DNA of 64,000 bases. Source: Granulicella sp. dw_53 (lineage in GTDB: Bacteria > Acidobacteriota > Terriglobia > Terriglobales > Acidobacteriaceae). The notes beneath the pieces are model-generated. The model ran no database searches, had not been told where the DNA came from, and was given only the letters and a program-made list of their open reading frames with translations. The DNA is taken from the NCBI RefSeq assembly GCF_018449545.1, contig NZ_JAAVUR010000011.1:124001-188000 (forward strand). Reading direction: 5' to 3'. This document shows positions 1 through 9,104 of this stretch, one piece after another; positions within the stretch are counted from its first letter, which is position 1, and each line of letters starts with the position of its first letter. The position numbers and the translations under genes are program-made.

Positions 1-103
1 GAACGTTTCGTGTCATCTCGCCGGTTCGCAAGTATTTCATTCTATTGTCAATTGGGGCGCGGTCATCTCAGGGAGTCGGACCGCGTTCTCTGTGCGCCGC
101 GAG

Positions 104-2070
104 TGTCCGCTGGTCGGAAGGCTCGTTGCCGTTGCAGACGCGATTCGGACGGAGAAACGTTCCAGTATTCGCCGAGGCGTTCGACGACATGAACACTGAG
201 AACGGCGCGCCGCTCTGCAGTGTGACGATTCCCGTCAAGTCCCATCCTCTAATCGCGGCGTCAACGAATCCATTGGTGTGTTTTGTATACTGGTGGCCGC
301 GACCGACCGGAAGCTGATAGATCGGGCTGAACGTGAAACGATGACGGTGATCAAAGTCGGACAGGCCATAGTCCGCTGAAAGATTGCGTGGGTTCTAAAT
401 GTTCATGCGGGATTCGCTGGAAGAGGAGTTGCCCCCCGGGTCCCTGATCCAGGCTGCGGCTCCAAGTATAGGCTGCGAGATACTGCAGTCCATGTCACGC
501 GCGTTATTCGGCCGAAAGTTGCAGTGCGTTGTAGCTCGAGACGCCGCGGTTTTCCCACGCTGAAATCGACGAGTATGCAGCATAAGGCTGCCGCGCCAGC
601 ACGGACCCAGGGCCAGGGATCGCGACATCCTCGTTCAGCGTGATACCGAGGTGCGTGTCCTTGGAGTCCGCATACGATCCCCGCGCCGCCAGCGAGTTCG
701 TCACCTGACGTTCCAGCGTCAGATTCCACTGGTAGACAGACGGCGTCGGGTTGCGTTGCGGAAAATACATCACGGTGGGAACATTCGGCGCAGACGGCAC
801 CAGCGGAATACCCGTCGACGTCGACAAGCATTGCGTCACGCCATCGCAGGTCGTCGAGAACGTCTGCGCAAATGGATAGTTGAGGAACAGACGTGCCGAA
901 GATCCCGTCTCTTGCTCGTCAAAGAAGTATGCGCCAAGGGCAGAGCGGACGACGTTCTTATCGCCTAGCTTGCATGCTAAGCTCATGCGCGGAATGAAGT
1001 TCAGCTTGCGGGTCTGGATGATGGCACGGCTGTACCCACCTTGACTGGCCAGGGCAATGGTTCCTCTTCCATCGGGCGTCGCAGCGATGACGCCGTCATC
1101 TGGAATAAAGTTCGACTGCCGATCCTTGCGATCAATCGGCGATGTGAACAGGTCATATCGAAGTCCAGCCACCGCCGTAAGCCGGGACGTCAGGCGCCAC
1201 ATGTCCTGCGCAAATGCACCAAACTCCGTGTAACTGATATATGGAGTACCCTGAGGCAGAATCGACTTTGTCAAGCTCACCGGAGTCCCCAGCAGGAAGT
1301 CCGCAAAGCCAGAGCCGCCCGTACCGGAACCATTATTCGTATACGCGCCCGTAAAGCTCAGTGCGCCGGAAGGCGCGGACAGTTGGTTGAAGCCGAAGTT
1401 ATTGTGAACCGCGCTCGCGCCAAAACGGAATGCATGCGCGCCATAGTTGTACAGCACGTTATCGGAGATCTGAATCGTGTTCTGGTGCACAATCTCTGGC
1501 TGGAAGCTGGCGCTGTATCCGCTGAAACCTGAAATCGTAAGACTGGCCAGACCCGTGCCATCGGTGTTCGAAATCGTTCGCTCCCGGCAGGCCCAGCGCG
1601 GCAGACGTTTTGTATCCGCTATCCAGCGGAGTCACCAGCAGAATGAAGCGCGTGTAGCCCAGCGCCCGTTCGTTCACTACGTTCGAAGAGAACATGTGCG
1701 TCTCCTGGAACGTCGCCTGCATCGACGGCGCATGATTGTTCCGGTTCGCCCCGGCAAAGGCCTGCGGGTTGAACGTGCTGCCGATCAGGACCGGTGTCTT
1801 TGGAAAGCCCACATCGGCGCGGCCATTCGTGTACTGGAAGAACATGCTGTCTTTAGGCGAGGCAACATAGTCGAAGCGCACATCGTACTGGTGCTGAATG
1901 CTGACCTGCAGATTGTTGTAGCGGAAGGTATTCGCATTCCCGGCAATATTCGCCTGCGGCAGAATCTGCAGAAGCTTAACAGCTGCGGGATCAAACCGCG
2001 AAGGATCAATACGGTTTCCCGGGAACTGTGTGCGGCTCTTCGTCGTCGCGACATACGTTGCGGGTCATTC
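104..2070 (-). pseudogene. Decayed Oar-like TonB-dependent receptor (N-terminus missing)
   Basis: Minus-strand fragments in several frames join into one outer-membrane receptor. The first piece (about 2070 to 1577) carries RIDPSRFDP, FRYNNLQ and DSMFFQYTNGRAD; the second (about 1577 to 504) carries QDMWRLTSRLTAVAGLRYD; the third carries GLQYLAAYTWSRSLDQG; the last (to about 104) carries DYGLSDFDHRHRFTFS and GWDLTGIVTLQSGAPFS. Lesions seen: a one-base loss near 1572 (GAND then ISNTDGTG in the next frame), TAA at 504-506, TGA at 495-497, a shift in the run of six C near 432-437, and TAG at 395-397. The carboxypeptidase-regulatory domain and plug are absent: upstream of 2070 the frame stops and no receptor sequence is seen. 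An intact member of the family is about 1000-1200 residues. I am confident of the family and of its inactivation. Confidence 0.85.
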
Positions 2071-2151
2071 AAATGGGTCAAACACTATGAGTTCGGTAGA
2101 CTCTGTCTGTTCAGAGCCTCCGATGACTATCGCACAGGAGTCGAGGGTCCC

Positions 2152-4104
2152 TTATGGCGCTGGGGTCAAGGTATACAGATCGACACCTCCGTTGTAATTC
2201 GGCACGTAGATGTGGCCGCCGTCAATTACAGGTGGGTCGAACTTGTTGAATAGGAATTGCACACCGTGAGCCTGTGAGTCCCATAAAACTTGCAACGTGC
2301 CATTTGCAGCCAGGTGTACGGGATCGTAGATCAGAAGTCTTCCGTTGCCTACGACCTGATTGGCATTCATGTAAGGGATGGTGCACGCCAGGATCGCTGA
2401 GTTCAAATCGGACCCGTTGCTAGAACCCGAGCAGAATCCACCAGTCATGCCTCCCGGTGACGCCCCACGCACATTCGCGCTGGCGAATTCATTGCCCTGA
2501 GCCAGATACGTGAGTGTGCCGGTGGAACTCACCTTCCACTTATGCAGCTGGTTGTTCTCACCCCAAGCGAAGATCGTCCAGGAGTTCAGAAGGGGGTCGA
2601 AGAACTGCACGGGTGTCATGTGCATGTGCGCCGTGTCGCCCCATGGAAAGAAGTTGAGGGTCATTGGATTGGGTGGACAGGGACTCACGGGACCGGGATC
2701 TACCGTCAGCCAAACGGGAGGCGCGGCCAGCTTCGCGCAGTTGGTTGCTGGATTCCGTAGATCTGCCGGCTTCGTGCCTCCCATATTAGCCGTCTTGATC
2801 GGGTAGCCGATACCGTCCTTACCGGTTGCGACACACAGACCCAACGAAAAGATACAGGCGGGTCCTGCCGAGCCCCAATCCTCATCCGCCCATTGCCCTT
2901 GCGCCATCGCCTGTGGCACCACGCGCACCGTCAACTTGCCGTCGTTGGCGATCTCGCCTACTACCTTCGCGTTGCGTAGGTTCATGTTCATGCCCCCGCC
3001 GACCGGCATGCTCATCGCATCGGAAGGTGCGCTCACTCCGGCCACCTTGTTCTTCGGCGGTGCCACACCTCCGCTGCGTGCGAGATCCGTCCAAGGAGTC
3101 CAGTGGTCAACGACTTTCAGGCTGGCGGCGTTACCTGCGCTCGCAGGCGTATATCTAATCTTCAGGAACGATTCACCGAACTGTCGGACACCGTCGAAGT
3201 CCCCGTTGCCGGTCGTGACGTAGAGATCGCCGTTAGGGTCGGCTGCCGCTCCTTGGCCGCCCATCCATACGCCCGCGCCTTCGCCCTCGGTCATCGCTAA
3301 CATGGCTGCCATTGTGTTGGAAGCGACATCGAACGCGAAGCAGTAGCCGGCGGCACCAGCGCTTGTCTCCTGGATGGTGCCAGAACACCCGAATACCGTC
3401 TTTACGCCGTTGATATTGGTTTCCACCAGCGACGACCGCTGCTTGCGCGGGAACTTCGGATTTACGAACGACTGCCCGTTGCTCGTTCCGCTGATGAGTA
3501 CCGGCTCCGTGGCGAGGCTTCCGTCGCCCATGTTCAGCACAAACATGAAGTAGCGCGCGATGTTGGGATTGGTGCTGGGCGCGCCAGCAGGCAGCGGCGT
3601 TCCCTGTGCGTTCGGCAGCACCCAGCAAACTTGGTAAAGCCGCTTGAGGTCCGGGTCAATCACACCAGTCGAAATGCACCCCCAGAACTGGTTGATCTGC
3701 CACATGTCGATCGCCTTCGATCCGGTGACGGGCGTACCCAACGTAGTCTGCCAAATGCTCGACCCATCATGCGCGTCCACGCCGCGCACGACGTTTGCCA
3801 TCGAGGGCAGCACCAAGACGTCGCGCGTGCCCCGCTGGGTTAGGACGCCGGGCAGGATGAGCGGCTGCGCTTCCATGCCGCGCGCGTCACCGACGAGCGG
3901 AATGATTGTGACACGCGCGATACCCCTGCTGGCCACGCTGGCCTGCGTGAGCTGAGTCTCCTGTGAGTTCCATCCTGATCTGCCGTTGTCCGCGGACCGT
4001 GTGAGCCAAGGGACCATTGTCTGCGCTGCTAAGGGCAGACATCCAAGGCAAACCACCACGCCGCACACCCATCGAATTATTGAGAATACCGTTGTCTTCC
4101 TCAT
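2152..4104 (-). CDS. Secreted PQQ-like beta-propeller protein
   Basis: A 650-residue exported protein. Residues 1-27 form a signal peptide (basic MRK, hydrophobic stretch, then LAAQ). The rest is repetitive beta-propeller sequence of the PQQ/quinoprotein type, with blade motifs such as VRGVDAHDGSSIWQ, GDLYVTTGNGDFDG and the closing GGHIYVPNYNGGVDLY. I see no dehydrogenase signature, vicinal cysteine pair or heme motif that would prove cofactor binding, so enzyme activity is not shown. Its ATG overlaps the stop of the upstream GH13 gene (ATGA), so the two are translationally coupled. It may be a structural or binding partner of that enzyme; this is inference. Confidence 0.7.
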   Translation of the reverse strand: MRKTTVFSIIRWVCGVVVCLGCLPLAAQTMVPWLTRSADNGRSGWNSQETQLTQASVASRGIARVTIIPLVGDARGMEAQPLILPGVLTQRGTRDVLVLPSMANVVRGVDAHDGSSIWQTTLGTPVTGSKAIDMWQINQFWGCISTGVIDPDLKRLYQVCWVLPNAQGTPLPAGAPSTNPNIARYFMFVLNMGDGSLATEPVLISGTSNGQSFVNPKFPRKQRSSLVETNINGVKTVFGCSGTIQETSAGAAGYCFAFDVASNTMAAMLAMTEGEGAGVWMGGQGAAADPNGDLYVTTGNGDFDGVRQFGESFLKIRYTPASAGNAASLKVVDHWTPWTDLARSGGVAPPKNKVAGVSAPSDAMSMPVGGGMNMNLRNAKVVGEIANDGKLTVRVVPQAMAQGQWADEDWGSAGPACIFSLGLCVATGKDGIGYPIKTANMGGTKPADLRNPATNCAKLAAPPVWLTVDPGPVSPCPPNPMTLNFFPWGDTAHMHMTPVQFFDPLLNSWTIFAWGENNQLHKWKVSSTGTLTYLAQGNEFASANVRGASPGGMTGGFCSGSSNGSDLNSAILACTIPYMNANQVVGNGRLLIYDPVHLAANGTLQVLWDSQAHGVQFLFNKFDPPVIDGGHIYVPNYNGGVDLYTLTPAP

Positions 4105-5837
4105 CCTTCTACCCCCATATACGTCACTTCGAGTTCAAAACTCTGTCCGGCGTCCGTCAATCCGGAGCCTTCTATCGAGACCGTGTGCCATCCCGCCTGC
4201 TTTGTGCGGCCGATGTGATTGTTCGCCCCGCCGCCGACGCGTGCGGTCGAAACAGTGTCTCCACTCGCAGCCGAACGTACGGTGGCCATTAGAGAAGCGC
4301 CTATCGGTATCTGCGCCTTAATCCGCAGCGATACTTCGGAACCCTTGGTGCAATGTAGGCGTTGAGGCAGGAATTGTTCTGAGTTCACAGCGGGTCGTAC
4401 ATCGAGGTCGGCTGCACCAAAGTATCTTTGCGTCGTTGGAAACGTTCGCGAAGGGAAGGGATGGTTCACACCGGCTGGAGCGAAGCAGAGAAAAGACTCG
4501 CCCCGTGAAAACGCATTCGACGGAATTGTGAACGTCGCATTGCCGTTGCTATCGGTGAAGATATCTCCGTGGTGGCCGGTGTAATCATGGAGATGGCGGT
4601 TCGGCCCAAACGGAGTACCGCATGTGATAGTTCGCGGGGTCAGTGTATTGAAGTTCAACGCCGTTAGCAAACCACCGCTCTGCCCAATCTGGCCGCCGTC
4701 ACCGTCGCGAGAGCCGACATGCACGTCGCGGTCGACCCAACGGACAACATAGTTGCCGATCGCGAACATCCGGTTTATCCAGCAGAGATTGTCGATCAGC
4801 GGCTTTAGCCCATAGGCTCCAGGCCAGACTCCGTTGGAAAAATAATCTTTTCCATACACGAGCGCCAGCCGCATCGGGAGCGACAGCATATACGCGTACG
4901 CTAGACCCTTATTGGAAACCACTTGTTGGCCTGCACTGGTATCGGTATCCGGATTGTCGACAAAACCGACTGCCAGCCCGGGGTTCATCTGCCAGTAGCC
5001 CGCCGAGCCCGCTACCAACTGCGTAGCATCAAAATCGTTGCAGGCCGCCTGGATGCGGAAATGCAGTGTGAAGTCTTCCACAGCCGAACGGCCATTCATC
5101 GGAGGCGATGTCGCCCATCCGTTCAGATTTGCGGGGTTGCCGTCGAAGAACTCGCTGTAAAAAGTCGCCTCGGGAAGAGCATTCATGATGCGTCGCACGG
5201 CCGGCGCATAGGTCCCCTTCGTATCGTCAAAGCGGAACCCCACCGCACCGGTTCGAGCTTGAGACCATTTCAGGTAATCGATAGCATCGCCTTCGGTTAC
5301 ACCTGCTGGGTGGCAATTTTGATAACTCAACTCGCGACCGAAAGGGTTGTCGTCTATAGGGACGGGCACATCGTCTTCGCGGCAAAACGGCGGGACCGGT
5401 CCGCCGCGAAACCATCCGGGAGTGGTCTGGCCGCGACCGTTTATCGTCACGCCGTCCGCACCAGGATAACGGAAGATCCCTGGACCTCCGTTTTCTCCAC
5501 TCATCTGGTGCAGCACTAGATCAGCATAGGTCTGACATCCGTGCGTGTTGAGCGCGGCAACCGCGCTCATAAGACTTTCGAGCGATCCGTAACGCGTGCC
5601 GTTTAAATTGCGCCGTTGAAAGACACCATAGCCATCGCAGCCAGGAGCAGTACCACCCTGCGCCAGCGACCAGGGAGGCAATTGAACAATATCGAAGCTC
5701 GCTCCGAGCATGGGGGCGACGCCGCGGAGGAAATCCCAAAGCCAGGGTTTGCCGGGATCAGTGGGTGGTGCCGGAACGGTAACTTTATTTCCGGCTCTAT
5801 CGAAAAAACGCCCCCAGGCAATGAGTCCGATTGCCAT
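4101..5837 (-). CDS. Alpha-amylase-like GH13 protein, divergent active site
   Basis: 578 residues, related to GH13 alpha-amylases. Region I is DLVLHQ (about 106-111), region II GFRFDDTKG (200-208, nucleophile Asp204), region III SEFFDG (229-234, acid/base Glu230) and region IV FVDNPDTD (292-299, Asp297). The three catalytic acids are present, but the histidines usual in regions I (NH) and IV (NHD) are Gln and Pro, so specificity may be unusual. Residues about 400-578 are beta-rich, probably an amylase C-domain plus an accessory domain. No signal peptide is visible at the chosen ATG, although the coupled downstream gene encodes an exported protein. A hairpin sits just upstream of the start. 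Family confident, substrate unknown. Confidence 0.72.
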   Translation of the reverse strand: MAIGLIAWGRFFDRAGNKVTVPAPPTDPGKPWLWDFLRGVAPMLGASFDIVQLPPWSLAQGGTAPGCDGYGVFQRRNLNGTRYGSLESLMSAVAALNTHGCQTYADLVLHQMSGENGGPGIFRYPGADGVTINGRGQTTPGWFRGGPVPPFCREDDVPVPIDDNPFGRELSYQNCHPAGVTEGDAIDYLKWSQARTGAVGFRFDDTKGTYAPAVRRIMNALPEATFYSEFFDGNPANLNGWATSPPMNGRSAVEDFTLHFRIQAACNDFDATQLVAGSAGYWQMNPGLAVGFVDNPDTDTSAGQQVVSNKGLAYAYMLSLPMRLALVYGKDYFSNGVWPGAYGLKPLIDNLCWINRMFAIGNYVVRWVDRDVHVGSRDGDGGQIGQSGGLLTALNFNTLTPRTITCGTPFGPNRHLHDYTGHHGDIFTDSNGNATFTIPSNAFSRGESFLCFAPAGVNHPFPSRTFPTTQRYFGAADLDVRPAVNSEQFLPQRLHCTKGSEVSLRIKAQIPIGASLMATVRSAASGDTVSTARVGGGANNHIGRTKQAGWHTVSIEGSGLTDAGQSFELEVTYMGVEG

Positions 5838-5850
5838 GATGCACCTATTC

Positions 5851-5871
5851 CGACTATTCGAGAAATAGTCG
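5851..5871. promoter_or_regulatory. Inverted repeat upstream of the GH13 gene
   Basis: CGACTATT-CGAGA-AATAGTCG is a perfect 8-bp inverted repeat with a 5-nt spacer. It begins 14 bp upstream of the GH13 start on the minus strand and could be an operator or a 5' leader hairpin near the ribosome binding site. Nothing else in the 5838-6098 divergent interval stands out. Confidence 0.4.
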
Positions 5872-6098
5872 ACTGAGATCTATTACTCTGTGGCCCAGTG
5901 GTGGTGCGTGAATTAACGTACAGGTGTTTTCTAACAGCGCAACTGGCAGAGCGCAACAAGTTCTTGCAAACTTTCCCAAATTACTATGCGGCTTTGTTCG
6001 GGCGCGAAAAGTTGGCACACAAACCCGACTCGACGATTAGTATCCATAGCACGCACTCAGGGCCAAATACCAAAATCATCTAGTACATGGAGAGCTTT

Positions 6099-7175
6099 AT
6101 GAAGCTAGAGCAGGATCTTGTCTTTCGGCCCTTGCCACCGATCGCCGATACCAATCACTTTCCCTTCGGTTCGACCAACCCGCTCGATCCCATCACAGAA
6201 CTTGTAGGGAACTGGAGCGGCAAGGGTTTCAACGTCATCTGGCGTCCCTTCTTTTCCGCTGCTCCGGCTCCACCTCAGGACCGCTTTCTTGAACTGAATC
6301 TAACCAACGATGCCATTCAGTTCGACGTGATCGCTGGCCCCATCCCGAACCGCGGACTACTGCAGCCCGATATCAACATGTTTGGTATCACCTATCTCCA
6401 ACAGGTGCAGGACGCGAACGTACATGCTGCCTTGCACATTGAACCAGGCATCTGGGCTGTCGTTCCGCAAACCACTAATCCTGCGGAGGTGGCCACAGTC
6501 GTTAGAATGGGTTCGATTCCCCACGGGACCACGATCCTCGCCCAGGGGACCGGCACCCTCGACGTTCCTGGGCCGCCCGCCATTCCCGACGTCGACATCT
6601 TCCCCTTTCCGATCGGCGATCCTGGAGCACCCATCACAAACTTCCCTGAGCAGACTCTTGCCACTCCAAGCGTCTTTCGTTCGCAATCGCCACAAATCAA
6701 TGGCATCACACAGACGATGGTCAACAACCCGAACTCCGTACTACAGGCGGCACTGCTCGGGCAAACAATCTTGCATACCACGACTCTGCATGTTTCCACG
6801 GTCGCTCCCGCACCGATCGATGGAGGTGGCACCGCCAACACCGCATTTCTGGCTGGCGCCAACGCACCAGGGGGTGGCCCCAATGCCGCCGCAGTAGTAA
6901 TGGACTGCACCTTCTGGATCGAGCTTGTGGCCGGATCACCGAACTTCTTTCAACTCCAGTACTCACAAAAGGTGTTGCTAAACTTCAACGGTTTGAGTTG
7001 GCCACATTTCACCGTGGGAACACTGACGAAGAATGTGCCTGTCGGCGTTCCGGTTCGAACGGTCGACCCAGACATCCCGGCTGCTCTCTTTGAACAAGCG
7101 CAGAAGCCGATCAATCCGGACGTTGGTGCTCCGGTGCGCTCCACTACGGTGGCTGCCGCGAGACATCAAAAATGA
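6099..7175 (+). CDS. Lipocalin/nitrobindin-like hypothetical protein
   Basis: About 358 residues. I chose the second ATG (MKLEQDLVF) because GGAGAG lies four bases before it; an in-frame ATG at 6087 would add four residues. Near the N-terminus LVGNWSGKGFNVIW resembles the opening strand of lipocalin/FABP-like barrels such as nitrobindin and other small heme-binding proteins. That link rests on pattern only: I see no assured heme ligand. The middle is rich in Pro and Gly and the C-terminal half looks beta-rich. No signal peptide or membrane segment is visible. It is transcribed divergently from the GH13/beta-propeller pair. Confidence 0.55.
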   Translation: MKLEQDLVFRPLPPIADTNHFPFGSTNPLDPITELVGNWSGKGFNVIWRPFFSAAPAPPQDRFLELNLTNDAIQFDVIAGPIPNRGLLQPDINMFGITYLQQVQDANVHAALHIEPGIWAVVPQTTNPAEVATVVRMGSIPHGTTILAQGTGTLDVPGPPAIPDVDIFPFPIGDPGAPITNFPEQTLATPSVFRSQSPQINGITQTMVNNPNSVLQAALLGQTILHTTTLHVSTVAPAPIDGGGTANTAFLAGANAPGGGPNAAAVVMDCTFWIELVAGSPNFFQLQYSQKVLLNFNGLSWPHFTVGTLTKNVPVGVPVRTVDPDIPAALFEQAQKPINPDVGAPVRSTTVAAARHQK

Positions 7176-7435
7176 ATGACCCGCTTCACGCGTGGGCTCG
7201 ATCGCGAGCCTACGCCCATGCCGCATCTGCGGTTCGGGGGCGTTCCCCTGCGTTACGTCCAAAAGAGCCAGCTTTCAATCGATTAGAAACCTATCTCGGC
7301 GACCTCACTTTGGATCTCCTAAGAGATCGAGACGTACATCGTTCGCCCACGATAAGCACTCCAATCCAGTCACTATTTTGAGCTGTCGCCCGCTCCAAGG
7401 ACCATCTTTTCGTTGTGATGTTTCGGCCACGACAA

Positions 7436-7570
7436 TTACTTATGTGAAAGGACGGTCTTACCGTGGCGAAGCCTGCCTTGCAGCTCTGGAATTGATATTT
7501 GGGCTACGGGTAGTTTGTCGTGGACTGCGATGGCCGCCGCAATGCCCGCAGCCTGGCCTATGATCGTAAT
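7436..7570 (-). pseudogene. C-terminal remnant of an FAD-dependent oxidoreductase
   Basis: Minus-strand translation gives about 44 residues with IIGQAAGIAAAIAVHD and then IPELQGRLRHGKTVL before TAA. This matches the conserved end of FAD_oxidored-type proteins (GQAAG..AA.A then a LQ..L motif). A TGA lies immediately upstream in frame and no further oxidoreductase sequence is found on that side, so only a relic survives. Confidence 0.55.
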
Positions 7571-8102
7571 TCAGAAGATCCAGCTCCGTTATGGCCTTAA
7601 CGGACCCTAATGCAGAAGATGTATTCGTCTAAGCTCCACATTCAGAATGTGGAGGCGGACGGCGGAAAGCTGAGCTTCTTCCTGTACATTTCGGCAGCAG
7701 TACGTAACTAATTGAAACTTCGTGGCAAGGACCGCTCCTAAAACCACGTTCCAAGCGGGATTTCCCCGCTATTGGACCCTTTCGAGTACCTCCAAGAGAG
7801 TAACCACAGTGAGAGACACCCGCCTGACCTGAAGTAGGAATTCGAACCATTACTCGCATGATCTGCGCGAGCTGTTGAACGGAGTGCTGTTTGTGATCCA
7901 AAGGTCGCACGCTAGAGTGTGTAAATGTAACGCATTCAATGCTTTGCTCCCTCTAAGGAGATGAAGCGGCGAGTGTATCGTAGCCACGAACTGAACTGGG
8001 GGGAACGTCGTTTGAAGATCGGGGATCATCCTGCTCTCATACCTCATCGCCCAAAGCTTGGAAAGAGCTTCAAGTTGGTTTGCGGTGACAGATACAATAA
8101 AG
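7571..8102. other. Non-coding stretch with two hairpins
   Basis: No convincing gene. CTCCACATTC-A-GAATGTGGAG at 7634-7654 is a perfect 10-bp inverted repeat around one base. AGCGGG-ATTTC-CCCGCT at 7754-7770 is a second hairpin. The rest looks like decayed sequence continuing from the FAD oxidoreductase relic, plus the leader of the AraC gene. Confidence 0.4.
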
Positions 8103-8981
8103 ATGATGAATTCTGTGCCTTCTACTGCAATCGATTCGTACCGGCCAACGAAAGTGATCGAATCGAGTGCCCACCTTCCATGGGAAGGGTTCGTTGTAGA
8201 AAAGAGCATCAGCCCTCCCGGAACCCTGCTTCCAACGTCCTTGGATAAGCATTCTATTTGGCAGGTGGGTTCTCTCGCGGTACGTGGCGAACGAAGCACG
8301 CGACGTGGAGGTTTTGCCTCCTATTCAAAGGCGCCAGGAGATATCACGATAGTGCCGGCAGGACCCATTCCCGATGTGCGCTTGTTTACTAATGCTGAGT
8401 TGATCTGCTGTACGTTCGACAAGAGCTTCACCGAAGGTATTTCTGGCGAGGTAGGCCATCGACTATCCGATGTCCCTGTATTTAGTCTCTCGGTGCGCGA
8501 CGCCACGACAACTCGCCTACTTGACTTACTTATGGAAGAGTTGGAAACCGGCGCTCCGTCCGGCCAACTGTATGCGGAATCCCTTGCGCAAGCGCTAGCC
8601 GTTCGCTTTTTGACAAGCGCCTCCGTTTTGTCGAGGCGGCTTCACTCGCAAGCTTCCCCTCTGCCCCCGGCAATACTCCGAAAGATCAAAGACGTGATAG
8701 AAAACAACTTCACTCAGAAATTATCTCTGAAAACCCTTGCGTCAGAAAGTGGGTATAGCAGAGCTCATTTTCTTCGGATGTTTTATGCGTCGTTTGGGGT
8801 AACTCCGCATGACTATCTGGTGGACCGTCGTCTTAACCATGCAAAACATTTGTTAAGGCGGGAGCGTTCATCCATAGCCGGCATTGCAGTGGAGTGTGGA
8901 TTTTCAAGCCAGGCACACATGACGAGCCTATTCCGGCAGAAATTAGGAGTCACTCCCGGATACTTTCGTAGAAGTTCTTAG
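8103..8981 (+). CDS. AraC-family transcriptional regulator
   Basis: About 292 residues. The last 100 residues hold the double helix-turn-helix of the AraC family: LSLKTLASESGYSRAHFLRMF for the first motif (quoted from two overlapping segments: LSLKTLASESGYSR and SRAHFLRMF) and IAGIAVECGFSSQAHM for the second, followed by the typical LGVTPGYFRR ending. The N-terminal part is a divergent sensing domain with no motif I can name. Start uncertain: ATGs at 8103 and 8106 are preceded only by a weak purine run, and an upstream ATG at 8058 is in frame. It lies 123 bp ahead of a co-directional GMC oxidoreductase gene, a likely target. Confidence 0.85.
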   Translation: MMNSVPSTAIDSYRPTKVIESSAHLPWEGFVVEKSISPPGTLLPTSLDKHSIWQVGSLAVRGERSTRRGGFASYSKAPGDITIVPAGPIPDVRLFTNAELICCTFDKSFTEGISGEVGHRLSDVPVFSLSVRDATTTRLLDLLMEELETGAPSGQLYAESLAQALAVRFLTSASVLSRRLHSQASPLPPAILRKIKDVIENNFTQKLSLKTLASESGYSRAHFLRMFYASFGVTPHDYLVDRRLNHAKHLLRRERSSIAGIAVECGFSSQAHMTSLFRQKLGVTPGYFRRSS

Positions 8982-9104
8982 GACGACTGAGATATATCCA
9001 GTCTCAACATCGTGGTCGCACCAAGTCGCACTAATCTGAAATCCTGCGCTTTTTTCTGAAATCCCATTCTGTCACCGTTGCTCCAGGATAGAGCAAGGAG
9101 TGAT

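Noticed and set aside
7826..7840. TTCGAACC near 7831 as a copy of the tRNA-Pro attachment core
   Set aside because: Only eight bases match, which is the common T-loop sequence; flanks differ from tRNA-Pro.
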